Below are positions 34,216 to 46,332 of a stretch of 64,000 nucleotides of DNA, piece after piece. The DNA is taken from positions 16,094,654-16,158,653 of the forward strand of contig NW_022097999.1 in assembly GCF_002288925.2 (NCBI RefSeq), written 5' to 3'. Every line of letters begins with the position of its first letter. The stretch's first letter is position 1. Below the pieces are notes generated by a model, which ran no database searches, was not told where the DNA came from, and saw nothing but the letters and a program-made list of their open reading frames with translations. The stretch comes from Delphinapterus leucas (taxonomy: Eukaryota > Chordata > Mammalia > Artiodactyla > Monodontidae). Position numbers and translations under genes: made by a program.

Positions 34216-35719
34216 ACAGAACACTTCATTATGGACAGCACTGAATATAGTACTGGGGTCCCTTTCTACTGCTGCTGCCCAGAAAATTAATGACAGGAGG
34301 AAGCTGACAGTGTAGCATGAGAGTTTAAACCACAGTTTTAGATATTCTAGAGCTTAAGCAAGGTTATCTATCTAAACAAAGGCAAACTTATAGGTCTTAG
34401 TTACTCAGAATTTTAAAAGGAGAATTTCAAGTTACGTAAAAGTAAAGAAATATCTTTTTTTTTAAAGAAATATCTTTATCTTATATGTCAAAATGTCATC
34501 TAGGTACATCCTTAAACAGTTAAACAAAAACCCAATAAATGATAATTAATCCACTTTTCCGGTCTACGCAGGGAAACATTACAGTGAACAGGTCAAGAAG
34601 ATACCCATACTTTCGTAGGGAGTATTTTGGGCAGAACAAATTTTTAAAAGTTTCTTATGCTCAACAATTTGCCATTATAAATATTGCCAGCTCGGAAACA
34701 GCGTGAACCTTGACAGCTGCCCATGCAGGCAAGTGCCCTGGTCTTTGCACTTAGAATCCCAAACTGAAAATAATTAACCAGCCCATAAAGCAAAGCTTTT
34801 TTGTCCTTGCTCAGCCTATTGAAAAGATCCCTGGAAACAAACTTGGTATCTTTTTTTCTCACCCACTGAGTAGCTTGCTGAGGTATCTGGTCTTTAGGGA
34901 ACAGTTTAGGGGGCCTCGATTCAGGAACAAGAAGGTTATTACAACTTAATGTCACAGAACAAGAGAAAGACGGATGCCCAGGGCTGCATGGCAGATATTC
35001 AAGAATCAAACACTGAACCTTCTAACTTCATGTAGTAGCACATCTTTCATGTTGTCATCTGTGTACTAAATATGCCTTCTCAAATTTAAAAATGACCAGG
35101 ACAACTCACACCCATGCTTTGGGAAACATGGGTCCAGAGAACGCCAGGCTCCAGTCTATTTACACAACATGGAATTCTCAAGACGGGGTATAGTCTGCCT
35201 TTTATGAGCACTAAGTTCACCAGTGAAGTCAGCACATATTCTTAAGGCAGAGGCTGAGGCTCCTATGAAGCATTTCAGGGAATCTTTTCTCCTTCAGTCT
35301 GTATATTCATCCTCCATTTCAGGATCTGAATAACTGTGCGCATAGAGCCTAGTTTTGGAGTTTGTATTATTTCACTTGCAGACCACAAGATGAGCACTTC
35401 CACAAAAGGGCCCTTGATTATCTCATTGGTAGAAACCCTTGGCCTTACTAGAAAATGTTAGGAAAAAGGAATCACTCTGATGGAACAGAGATCACTGATA
35501 ACATGGCAATGAGCAAAGGCCCCACAGTAACATTAGGTATAAACCTTAGCACCTAAGCCCAAAATGAAGGAGTTAAAATGTTGTGCTCTACACAAAAAAA
35601 ATCCTTGATCAACACTGGCTGGCAGATAATCTTACAAATGACCTGCCTCCAAATATGTGGAATTCGTATGTTAACATTCAAAGGACAAAAGGGAAAACAG
35701 TGTTAGCTCACAAAACAGC

Positions 35720-36400
35720 ATGTATTTAACAAGTCTTTCCTGAGAGCCTACTAGAACACTGTTTTAGGCACTCGGAATACAGTTATGGACAAGGACAAAG
35801 TCCCTGATCTTACTAGGCTTACATTTTAGTGGGGGGAAAGGGGGGCTGGTGCACACAGCCTACAAACAAATGGTTAAAAGAATGTCTACAATATTGGCAG
35901 GTGATGATAAAAAGGAAGAAGAAAAATAAACCTGAGTAAAGGGTAGAGGTGATGGAGGCTGTTCCTGCAGGTGATCAAGAAAGGCCTCTGGGATAACGGT
36001 GACATGTATGTGATATGGTCACATATAAGCAAAGATTTCAATGAAGGGAGAGAGCAAGCCAAAAAGATACCTGGATAAAGAGCCTTAGACTGAAAGAAGA
36101 GCAAGTGCAAAGGGCCTGAGGTGTGAGTGTGCTCAGAGGGTTTGAGGACCGCAAGGAGGCCAGAGAAATAGTGGGGTGTGTGTGTGGGGCACACGCTAAT
36201 GTGGAACATCTGCAGTCAGAACACGGTGGGTCACAAGAACTCTTGGTTTTACTCTGAAAGAGATGAAAAGCCACAGGAGAATTTTCAGCAGAGGAGTATG
36301 ACGACCTGGATTATGCTTTAAAGAGACCACAGACTGGGGTGGGGGGGAGGGCTATAAGCAGGGGTGGGAGTAGGGAGGCCACATAGGAAGATGCTGCAAA
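35720..36400 (-). mobile_element. L2 relic
   Basis: ctgttttaggcactcggaat, tacattttagtgggg, caagtgcaaagggcctgagg and ttttcagcagaggagtatga follow an inverted L2 in order. Confidence 0.75.
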
Positions 36401-36539
36401 AGGTCCAGGGCAAGAGATCACGGTGGCAGTCATGAGAAGTGGTCAGACAGTGGATGTGTTTAAAGGGTCAACTAAAGTCGGTGAGATTCCCTGATGGACT
36501 GAATTTGCGGTGTAAGAGAAAGAATAAGCTGGATACGGG

Positions 36540-36700
36540 GGGTGGGGGGAGAAAACTTCGGCTTTGAAATCACAGACTTGGATTCAGATTCCACTTGACC
36601 ACTTACTAGTCATGAGATCGTGAGCAAAATACTGAGCTTTATTTTCTTCCTTGGGGGATATAGCATCTTCCCTATTCTATTACTATGAGGATTGAAAAGA
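36540..36700 (+). mobile_element. MIR SINE relic
   Basis: acttggattcagattccact then gaccacttactagtcatgag is MIR. Confidence 0.75.
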
Positions 36701-38029
36701 AAATTGTCAGTTAAAGAGTGTGAGATTTAAACTCTGGTATGTATTAGAATTCTTTTCTAAGTTTTCTAATATTTATAATTTTCAGAATGAATTCAGAAAG
36801 AAAAAACTTGGCTGAGTTTTTATATCCTGTAAGAGGGGTAAGAACACCATTTTCTATAGAAAATGACTGTGGTAACCAGCTGGATATCTGAGTCCTTTCT
36901 GGATGCAGATTTAATGTGGTCTGAAGGACTAAAGGACATCTTAGGTTTTTAGTTCCTGTGGTATAACACTGCTGTAAAAGGCCAAGGAAAAAAGCCATTA
37001 TCACTGACAAAAATGAGGATTCACCTAGTTGGAAGTGGTCTGGGTCCAATGATCCCAACAGGACTAATTTTACTATTCTTCAGCCATTTCTCAAAGTTGG
37101 TGCAGTTGACTAGATATGAATATTTCCTGTGAGAATCTTTCTGTTGCTTTATAGTTCTCTGTATTTAGACTCCATTTGCACTAAAGACACACGCCATTAC
37201 CTTCTTTTATTGTCCTTGGCAATTAACAAGAAAGATGGATGAGGACTTATGTTTTCAGTCCCGATGTGAATTTTTCTGTGTTTAGCTTTCTAGCTCTTTG
37301 AAGCCCAGTAGATCTGTATGATTACTCTAAGCGATAAAATGTTTTAACAAAATACAAACGAGGAATATCTACTTTCATTAACAAAATAAACTGGAATTTT
37401 GTTTGCTCCCTCATCTCAATTTGTCCGATTTGTTTTCTAAATTTATTCTGACTAAAAACTACATTTTTAACCGAATTAGCAAAACCACCAACTCTCATGA
37501 CCAAAAAGCAACAAAGCACTGGAAGATAGGACTTTAAGAGAACGGGGCCCAAAGAATTTCTCCATTATGGTAAATATTCTTTTGTAATCTTTGTGCTAAG
37601 AGTGAGAAGCCCCCTTCGTTTTCAGGCCAGACCGGCTGAAACCTACACCCGCCTTCTCTGGGTCTGGGTGGGGGGGGTCTCCACCTGTGTCCTCACCTCT
37701 CCTCTGGTAAAAGGTCAGGCAAACTAAACCTCATGCGATGGTTTCAGTTAGCAAATGATCTCCTTGTTGACAGCATTTCCAGAGACCTGGCTTCGCAGCT
37801 CCAAGGAAGAAAACTATGGTGCAGAGTAACACTCCGGGGAGAAGCAGGAGGGCACGGCAGAAAGAGCACAGATCATGGCGTTATTCAAACCCTCACGGTC
37901 AATCCAGATGGTTAAATTCCCCATACCTCCCCACATTACCCAACACAGCAGCCTCCTTTAGGTCCTTCATAGAGCGGATCACTGTGTAAAATAATCACAT
38001 TCACGTGTTCGTTTGCTTGCTATTGTCTG

Positions 38030-38160
38030 TCTCCTTCCCACTAAATATAAACTCTGCCACAGCAGGGACTTCGTCTGTCTTTTTGTTATTGCATCTCCAC
38101 CTCCCTAGTAGTTCCCGCTCAGTATTTCTTGACTGAAGAAACATGGAACAAAATATACAC
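38030..38160 (+). mobile_element. L2 3' end relic
   Basis: taaactctgccacagcaggg then acttcgtctgtctttttgtt is L2 3' text. Confidence 0.7.
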
Positions 38161-38299
38161 CTCTGGTTTTGGACTCACTATCCCTTGTCGTTGTAATGTG
38201 TTTAAATATCTGGCTCTCTCTGCGGGTGCCCTGAGGTCAGAACCGTGTCTTACTCACTTGCTTCCTCCCTGCCTGGCTGAAGAGCTGGCCAGTGGCAGG

Positions 38300-38460
38300 C
38301 ACTCACTGACCTTAGGCAAGTTACATGATTCCTATTGATTCTTGGCTTTCTGTCTGTAAAATGGGACTAGGTTAACACCTATCTTAAATGAGATAACAAA
38401 ATAGGTGAAGACAAGGGGCATATTGTAGATAGTCAATAAATGCAAGTTTCTTTCCTTACT
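38300..38460 (+). mobile_element. MIR SINE relic
   Basis: tgaccttaggcaagttacat, gtctgtaaaatgggactagg and aaatgagataacaaa match MIR. Confidence 0.85.
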
Positions 38461-38489
38461 TCATGCTTATGTTTCAGAGTTTCCAATGT

Positions 38490-38650
38490 TTTTATTTATA
38501 TATGCATTATCATGTGTCTCCACGTGCTAGAGGGGGAGGCTGAGTCTCAAGGTAATGAAGCAGCTTTCTGCGGGTTAGACCACTGAGGGGTGATACCAGA
38601 CTAAAACCTTGGTCTGCTGACTCTAGGCTCAGCATCCTTTCCTCACCGCC
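38490..38650 (-). mobile_element. MIR SINE relic (probable)
   Basis: gaggctgagtctcaaggtaa and gggtgataccagactaaaac fit the inverted MIR core. Confidence 0.5.
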
Positions 38651-39136
38651 TCTAAGCACACCAGTATTCAATGTGGTCTAAATAAAACCACAGCCTGGAC
38701 TGAGGGAGCTAAGACTTCTTACTCTGAAATGGGTAAATATCCAGGGCTTCATGAATTCTTTACCATCAAAAAGCTCTTCATAAGGCAGGTTTGTGAAGAG
38801 TCATTCATTGCTGGATGCTAAATCTAGGGGAAACTGTGAGGGGGGCAGGACATCTGCATGGTTTTCAAAGTGTCTCCCCACAGACTGCTTACTAGTGCAA
38901 GGGAAAAAAACAGTAACGCTACAGCAGAGAAACTGGGTAACCCCTTGACTGAAGGGTCGAAATCAACATCAGCAATAAGGGGCAGATGGATATCATGTGT
39001 CTCTGGATGTGATGCCCTGAGAAGGACACAATGTCACATATGTCATTTTGGCCAGGGAAGCATAACCTGAATCTAACCATGAGGAAGCATCAGAGAAACC
39101 CCAAGTGAGAAATGTGTGATTAAAAAGAGCAGAGGA

Positions 39137-39397
39137 GGGCTTCCCTGGTGGCGCAGTGGTTGAGAGTCCGCCTGCCAATGCAGGGGACACGGGTTCGTGC
39201 CCCGGTCTGGGAGGATCCCACATGCCGTGGAGCAGCTGGTCCCGTGAGCCATGGCCACTGGGCCTGTGCGTCCGGAGCCTGTGCTCCGCAACGGGAGNNN
39301 NNNNNNNNNNNNNNNNNNNNNNNNNNNNNNNNNNNNNNNNNNNNNNNNNNNNNNNNNNNNNNNNNNNNNNNNNNNNNNNNNNNNNNNNNNNNNNNNN
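39137..39397 (+). mobile_element. CHR-type SINE cut by an assembly gap
   Basis: Begins gggcttccctggtggcgcag and runs to gctccgcaacgggag, then 100 N. The 3' end and its duplication are lost in the gap. Confidence 0.93.
39298..39397. other. Assembly gap, 100 N
   Basis: Exactly 100 N inside a SINE. Like the gap at 22145-22244, it probably marks unknown length. Confidence 0.99.
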
Positions 39398-39438
39398 TTT
39401 ACAGGAGGGTAAAAAATGCTATAAAGAATACTATGAGG

Positions 39439-39555
39439 GGGGAGTTCCCTGGTGGGCTAGTGGTTAGGATTCTGGGTTTTCACTGCTGTGGCCCGGGTTC
39501 AATCCCTGGTCAGGGAACTGAGATCCCACAACCCGTGCAGTGTGGCAAAAAAAAA
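39439..39555 (+). mobile_element. Short CHR-type SINE
   Basis: gttccctggtgggctagtgg to cccgtgcagtgtggc plus A tail, only about 117 bp. The perfect 16-bp duplication aaagaatactatgagg (39423-39438, 39556-39571) indicates a clean insertion. Confidence 0.96.
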
Positions 39556-39639
39556 AAAGAATACTATGAGGTCAGAAATTAGAATACAGATGGTAGGTTA
39601 GATGAAAATACTACATCAATGTTAATTCTAAAGTTGGTA

Positions 39640-39875
39640 ACTATATTGTGATTATTTATAAGGATATCCTTATTCTTTGGAAATACACACCAAAGGATTT
39701 GGAGGTAAAGAAACATGATATATGCAACTCACTTCCCAATGATAAAACAAATGGAGTAAAATGTTAACAATAAGTGAATCTGCGTAAAGAATATTGGGGT
39801 GTACTTTGTACTATTCTTATTTTTACAAGCTTTCTATAGATTTGAAATTATTTCCAAATAAAAAGTTTAAAAAAA
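39640..39875 (+). mobile_element. Old L1 3' end relic
   Basis: gaaattatttccaaataaaa with the A-rich end and ccaaaggatttggaggtaaa fit a decayed L1M 3' UTR. Confidence 0.65.
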
Positions 39876-40919
39876 AAACAAGGCGGCCTGTGAAAGTTTT
39901 ACAGAATAAGAGTTCAAGGAGTATAGTTTTAGGATGTCATCTTAGTTTCAGCTATTTCTTACTTGCTTAGTATTAAGAGACAGAACCTGGTACTGGGGCC
40001 CACCAACTAGCCAGTCAGAGCTCTTTGGATTTGGCCCTTTGAAAGAGGCATAATTTTGATTGGGTTTTAGTTACAGGGTAAGAATGAGAACAGATCATTC
40101 TCACCAACAGAGCACACCTTCCATGAGATTTACAAGAATGTACTTCTTATCCTCTATTCAAACATCAACAGAGTCAAAATTCACCTCTAGGACGTTTATA
40201 TCACATGTTGTTACTACTATTTATTTGTGTTTCCAGGAAATGCTTATATATTAGCAAATCTGAATTCATGAAGAAAATTTTAAATGCTCTTACAAAATTA
40301 CAGGAAAGAAGTTGAGGGAAAGATGGGGAGAGAAAAAAAGCAAAGAAAAAAATATTAACAAGGAATTAATATAAAACGAGCTGGGATTTGAAAACCATAC
40401 TCTCTTCCTCTCCCAAAAGAGCAATCTGTTGTATCTTCACATGGAGGTAGACCTAAAAAGAGCACTTGCCTTCCAAAGATTAGAAGAAACTGAATTTTGG
40501 CATCATAGCATCAGCTTGGAAACCCTCTAGATATAGAGTTTGAAAATTCAAGACCAGAGGCATATGGGAGCCACAGAAGAAGCTCAAAAGGCCTTAAAAA
40601 CAGAGGACTGTGTACCACCAAGCATGGCCATTCGTAGCCAGGGTCCTCTGTGATGCCAGCAAATGGCAGGTTTCTGGTGTGCCCCGCATTACACGTGCCA
40701 TTAGCAACACAGAGACAAACATGATAAAAAGTCTGTTCTCAAGAATACACTGGAGTGGGGGGGTCCTGGGCCAGAGAGTATCAGGCAGAGGTATATAATA
40801 AGGAATGAGAGAGCAGAAGGGAAGGTGTAACCACAAGTGCCCAGCGGCCAAGATAAGGTTTCCCAGGGCAGGTGAAATGAGGCTGAAGCCCTGAAAGACA
40901 GGCAGGGGCTGCAGGCTCC

Positions 40920-41200
40920 GGTGCGAATGGGACAGGGAGGAGATGTGGAGAGGAGACTTGCAGAGGAGTGGGGGCAAAGGCGTGCCAGCAGAGGAGCCAG
41001 TCAGGGGCACCGCAGAGGGCAGAGCATGCACTGGACACTACAGTGTCCGCTCTGCTCGGAACGCAGGGTGGCGTGATGGAATGGCAAGAGGCAATGGCCT
41101 CGTGGGGTCTGAATTCAATCCTCAACATGACGGGTGGCCACTGGAGGACACTGAAGGAAAGCAACGTCATCTGACTTGTTTTTAATAAGATCACCCAGGA
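40920..41200 (-). mobile_element. L2 relic (probable)
   Basis: gccactggaggacactgaag followed by catctgacttgtttttaata follows the inverted L2 pattern. Confidence 0.5.
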
Positions 41201-42354
41201 AACAGTATGTGGGATGGAGTGGAAGGGAAAACTAGCTGATAAATACTCCTAGTCCAAAAAAACGTGCAGACACAACATACCACCAGAGAGAAACCAGTAA
41301 TTTTTTAACTGAGCTTCATTTAGGCCAGATTTTTTTCTTCTTTAATCCCTTTGGTCAGAATTAACATGAGATTCTCTTCTACTTCAGAGTCTGATGTGTT
41401 CACACAGAAATAACAACTGTATTTTTCCTCACAAACATTTCAGTTTTTGTTTTTTCACCAAATTCATTCTAAGTTTAAACCATGAATGAATTCCTATGAA
41501 GGAAGAGAATGATCAATGAAATTACATCATTTGTAATTCATTATTAGGAAAAAATAAAAATTTGTCAAAGTAAAATATTTCAGGAAACAAATGCTAACGT
41601 GCTTTTGTAGTAGTCACAGCAGATCAATAGGCAGACCATATGCAGAAAAGATCTTTGAGGGAAACCAGACCTGAAAGTGCGAGACCAAACAGTCTTGTCT
41701 GTTCACAGAATTTGAGAAATTGATCATCTATACTCACAAGGCCTAAGACTCCCTTTGTCACTGAAGCACTTGCAGCTTCTGGTCACACTGACTCTGGGTC
41801 ACCCACCAATGGACCTTTAAGATTCCTGCTTGCTCTCAGTAGTGTTTAAAAATTGTTAAGTTAATAGCGTGAATATAATAGATTCATCAGAATGAGAAAA
41901 TGGCACCACATTGTGTGGCACACGATGCCTGACCTCCCGAGTGCTTGACTGATTTCCTGTTACCAAAATGTAACACATGCTACGTAGCAGGTTCAAACTA
42001 TTAGCATTAAAGTGACTGGTGTCAAGGAAGCGGGAAAAGGGAGCGTATGGTAGCTCCGTATAAAATTCAAGATTCTCGAAAACCCTGTCCTCCCCAGGGT
42101 ACCCTATATTTATGTGGAGCTGCAAATCGGAATGACACCAAAGGGCTATGACATCGAAGGATCCCTTGGGGGATACCTCAGGTAAGGACTGAGGGGAAGC
42201 AGGCTCTAAACGGACCCTGGAAGACGAGGAAACATTTACCCTAAAGATATAAGGGAGGAAGTGGAACTAAACGGCCCAGCAGCTTCTGGTTCGTGGCTGC
42301 CTAAGCAGATGGATCCAATGAGTCTTCAGTGCTGTCCTGAAGGCCTGGAGCAAG

Positions 42355-42600
42355 TAGCCCAGCGGTTAAGAACAAAGGCTTTGGTGCCAAACAGACCTGG
42401 ACTTGAGTCCAGTTCAACATGAGCAAGTGGCTTAACCTCTCTGAACCCCAACTTCCATAAATTTAAAGATGATGATGATCAACACCATCTTATAAGATCA
42501 TTATGAGATGCAATGAAATACATGGATACATATGAAGTGCTCAGCATTGTTCCCGAAAAGTATCCCCTCAAATATTACCTATTATTGTTATGATTGATCA
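42355..42600 (+). mobile_element. MIR SINE relic
   Basis: agcccagcggttaagaacaa, gacctggacttgagtccagt and ggcttaacctctctgaaccc are nearly full-length MIR. Confidence 0.88.
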
Positions 42601-42899
42601 TTTGAGGCTTCAGGGTGCAAAAAGGAAAATACTAGGCTCACAGAATTAAAAGCCATAATGAACACTGGATGTGTGAAGAGGTGGGGGCAGGTCGTGGACA
42701 GGAGCAGGAAAGGGGTAAGAACTGCAACCTCTCCCAAGACATTGTTAAAAATGTGCCTAATCATGGAAATACTGTGAACCATTATTTCTTTGTGTTGAGC
42801 CAACAGCTGATTTGAGACTGACACCCATAAAAACCTCTACATTTGCTTCCTCTTGTATTTTGTACTGTAGTTTCACAGCATTGTATCTGTTAGCTACAT

Positions 42900-44105
42900 A
42901 ATAAAATCAAAGGTCTCTATAAAAATTAAGTCAAAATGGATCAAAGGCCTAAATGTAAGAGCTAAAACTATAAAACTCTTGAAAGAAAACATGGGGGGAC
43001 AATCAACTATACTTCAATAAAATTTTTTTAAAAACAGGGGAAAAGCCTCATGGCATTTGATTTGGCAATGATTTCTGGGATATGACACCAAAAGCACAGG
43101 CAACAAAAACAAAAGATAGATAAATTGGACTACATCAAAATTTTAAACTTTTGAGCATCAAAGGACACTATCCATAGAGTGAAAAGGTAACCCACGGAGA
43201 GGGAGAAAATATTTGCAAATCATATACCTAATAAAGGGTTAATATCTAGACTATATCAAGAACTCCTACAATTCAAAAATAAAAAGCAAGCAACCCAATG
43301 AAAAATGGGCAAAGAACTTCAATAGACATTTCTCCAAAGAAGATAGCCAAATGGCCAGTAAACACTTGAAAAGATGCTCAACCTCACTAATCACTGAGGA
43401 AATGCAAATCCAAATTGAAACCACAATGTGATACCACTTCACACTCATAACGATGGCTACTATAAAACACAAACAAACAAAAAGAAAATAACGAGTATTG
43501 CTGAGGATGTGAAGAAATTGGAACCCTTACGCATTGCCGGTAGGAACGTAAAATAGGGCAGCTACTATGGAAAACAGTAAGGCGATTCTTCAAAACAAAC
43601 AAAAAGAATTATCATATGATCCAGCAATTCCATTTCTGGGTACATATCCAAAAGAACTGAAAGCAGGGTCTCAAAAAGCCTCCCAAATGTCCATCGACAG
43701 ATGAATGCATAAACACAATGCGGTATATACACGCAACGGAATTATGAAGGGAATTCTGACACATCCTATAACATGCATGAAGCTTGAAGACATTATGCTA
43801 AGTGAAATAAGCCAGTCACAAAAAGACAAATACTGTAGGATTCCACTCACAGGAAGTACCTAGTGTGGTCAAATTCAGAGACAGAAAGTAGAATGTGGTT
43901 GTCAGGGGCTGGGGGGAGGGGAAATGGAAAGTTATTGTTTAATGAATACAGAGTTTCAGTTTTGGAGGATGAAAAAAGTCCTGGAGATGTAAGGTAGTAA
44001 TGGGTGCACAACAATGTCAATGTACTTAATGCCACTGAACTGCATACTTAAAAGTGATTTAAATGGTGTTTTCGGTGATGTATATTTTACCACAACTAAA
44101 AAAAA
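42900..44105 (+). mobile_element. L1 relic (ORF2 end and 3' UTR)
   Basis: aagatgctcaacctcactaa, gatccagcaattccatttct and tgtccatcgacagatgaatg are successive L1 ORF2 3' segments in sense orientation, followed by 3' UTR and A-rich end. Stops break the frame. A tiny second L1 tail is inserted near 42999-43040. Confidence 0.92.
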
Positions 44106-44551
44106 GTAAAAGATCACTACCACACCTATATCATCCTGTTGTATGCAGTCACCCTCGTGCTAGTAAAACTCAGTCTTATTCAGCTCTCTCCTCTCTTGTG
44201 ATTATTATACAGAGGCTTTGGAATAGTCATGGCACTCCTCGCATACCTGGCAGCTGAGAGATATTGACAGTCTAATTCTCTCAAAATAAGATCGTAAGAA
44301 CTTACAATTATTATGCACCAACTGTTTATGCTGCATAGTTCTACTTTAGGTATTACCACTTAAAAATTCTAGTAAATTGTTTAAAATCTAGACTTAAGTG
44401 CATAAAGGAAAAGAAACCATGTCTTTAATGGTACGCTAACGTCACATTCACTTACTTAGGAATGTGATTTTCTTTCGTTGCCAAGACAGCAACAGTTGCT
44501 GTGGAAACCACACAAAAACAGGGATACTTAACTGAGACAAACTCCACTCAC

Positions 44552-44617
44552 CTGCACAAAGATGCCCTTGCTCTTATATTCTTCATGGAGGCATCTAGAG
44601 AAGAAATCTACAAAAGC
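44552..44617 (-). CDS. HSD17B12: HSD17B12 coding exon 9 (66 bp)
   Basis: 22 codons between acceptor ccctcccag and donor gtgagtgga: AFVDFFSRCLHEEYKSKGIF then VQ. Human has TFVDFFSQCLHEEYRSKGVFVQ. Phase 0 at both ends. It forms the helix just after the catalytic Tyr-Lys. Confidence 0.95.
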
Positions 44618-46250
44618 CTGGGAGGGGGTGGGAGTGACAACACAAACACACATATTACATCAATCTGCCTGATCTGTAGCCATGGAAACAAAAATAATCA
44701 ACTAACCATTTAACACTAGAGTTTCTAATCATTCTTTTCATTTCAAATGCAGAAGAGACCTTAAAAAAAAAACCTTCAAAACCTCAAGTTTTCTTTATCT
44801 GCCACTAAATTAAGTGTTCTCTTACCAAATATAATATCCAGATCAAATTCTGATTTAACTGGAAAAGGCTCTTATCTTTTCTTTTTTCAGAAAATGACTT
44901 TCCGAGAAGGAACGTCTTATTATATAACAAAGGATGCGTTCCTCCTCCCCACTTGCCATTCAAACAGAAACACAGTATGAATTCTGTTCAAGTCTGTTCT
45001 ATGGGGATTTTGTTGTCAGTAAAGAGAAGAAAAGAGCAAGCGTCCTCTTGGTCCTTTGGGATGGCAAGATCCAAGAAGTGTAGAGGTGAACGTGACAGCC
45101 CATCTTCTTCCAATAGAACAACTTTAAATCTGTTTGTAAAATATAATGTGCCGCTTTTTACAAAGGTGGACCCAACCTCAGGCTTGAAATGCAGAGTATC
45201 AGTGATGACTCTGCTAGGGTCCTAATTTGCGACAGTCTTGTGTCCGTGGAGCAGAACAGGCAAGAAGAAGTTGAAGTTCACCAGTCGCTTCAAGAAACAT
45301 GGTGTTCATTTTAAACATGCCTACTGCATGTTTCAGATCTATAGAAAGCAAGCAGATTGCAGGGCTGGGGGGGGCGGAGCCAGGCTTTTTCAAAATACAG
45401 TGTGTAGTCACTTTAAGTTTTTCCAGGGGACAAAGTGAAAAAGAGGGCAGGCGTTTTGCTCTTTTCCTTTCCTGTCATATTGCAAGTTCTTATTGTGCAT
45501 TTTATTTTGTTCATTTTCCCCTAAAAGCTTGTTTAATTTCAGCATCCCAATGGTCATTTTTATGTCAGAGATGTATCCTATGCTTCAACAACATATTTGA
45601 AAATGATGCTATTGACCTGCAGGCAGTACAAAATGCATTCTAAATTACTGTCCTAGTAGTAACGTGAAGAGGTGAATGGTGATGTGGTATAAAATTATGG
45701 CATCTTACAGAGAGGTCTGGAAAATTCTTGTCTCACTTCAGAAGTGGCAATAAATATCTGTGAACTTTGAAGAATGTGGCAAAAGCTCACACTCCCCCAT
45801 CTATCTTGTGCATACTATGTATCTATGTGCTGACTAGCTGCGATCCTTCTAAGCTCTGTGGACATGGCACTTAAGCTGTATGCTGAGTCATTCATGAATC
45901 AAATCCCCATTCTTAGACTCATTTATGTTATGTTCCGATCAGCTGAGCTAACTGGCCCAGACCAGCTCCTTGTTGGGAAGTACAAATACCAATTTTAAAA
46001 CCAGTAAACTACTGGGAGAAAAAAAGCATCTGCAGATCTGAGATCTTGGTGCCTCATTTGTAAAGTTCATACCAGTTAGTGTATCTCCAGCTCTGGCTCC
46101 TCTGAAACTAGTGTTGGTTATTTTCCTTTTCTTCTCTGTCCATTTGAAAACTGCTAAGGCTAGAACTTCAAGAAAGTTCCATGCCCATTTCTCAGACTGA
46201 AAAGTATTCGTTATTCTTATTCTGACACAATTTACTAAAAAATTGTTCAC
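44618..46250 (-). other. HSD17B12 intron 8
   Basis: About 1.6 kb, no repeat or gene recognised. Frames at 44953-45225 and 45299-45643 have no family features. Confidence 0.7.
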
Positions 46251-46332
46251 CTTAGTTGCAGAGTACAAGGTCAACAGTGGAACTGGGTACATGCCACTGG
46301 CAGAGGAGATGTTCAGAATTGCCCCTTTAGAT
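46251..46332 (-). CDS. HSD17B12: HSD17B12 coding exon 8, catalytic
   Basis: 82 bp, acceptor ttcctttttag, donor gtgaacaat. With two bases from exon 7 it reads R-SKGAILNISSASGMYPVPLL then TLYSATK. It carries the SDR catalytic Ser (NISSASG) and the YxxxK motif (YSATK). Human has NISSGSGMLPVPLLTIYSATK, so G>A in the serine loop and L>Y nearby are visible changes. Catalytic residues are intact. Confidence 0.97.

Larger units (their letters stand above)
31600..44551 (-). other. HSD17B12 intron 9
   Basis: About 13 kb, non-coding. It holds SINEs (31824-32023, 39137-39397, 39439-39555), a possible processed pseudogene (33163-33640), L2 relics (33740-34000, 34100-34215, 35720-36400, 38030-38160, 40920-41200), MIR relics (36540-36700, 38300-38460, 38490-38650, 42355-42600) and L1 relics (39640-39875, 42900-44105). 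I found nothing in 34220-35720, 36700-38020, 39880-40920 or 41210-42350. Confidence 0.75.

Noticed and set aside
40594..41194. Minus frames of 145 and 137 codons, Pro/Leu/Ser-rich
   Set aside because: Low-complexity reading of an L2-like segment within intron 9; no splice or homology support.
44478..44494. gttgccaagacagcaac, RFX-like inverted motif
   Set aside because: The spacer is longer than in a standard X-box and no other motifs cluster with it.
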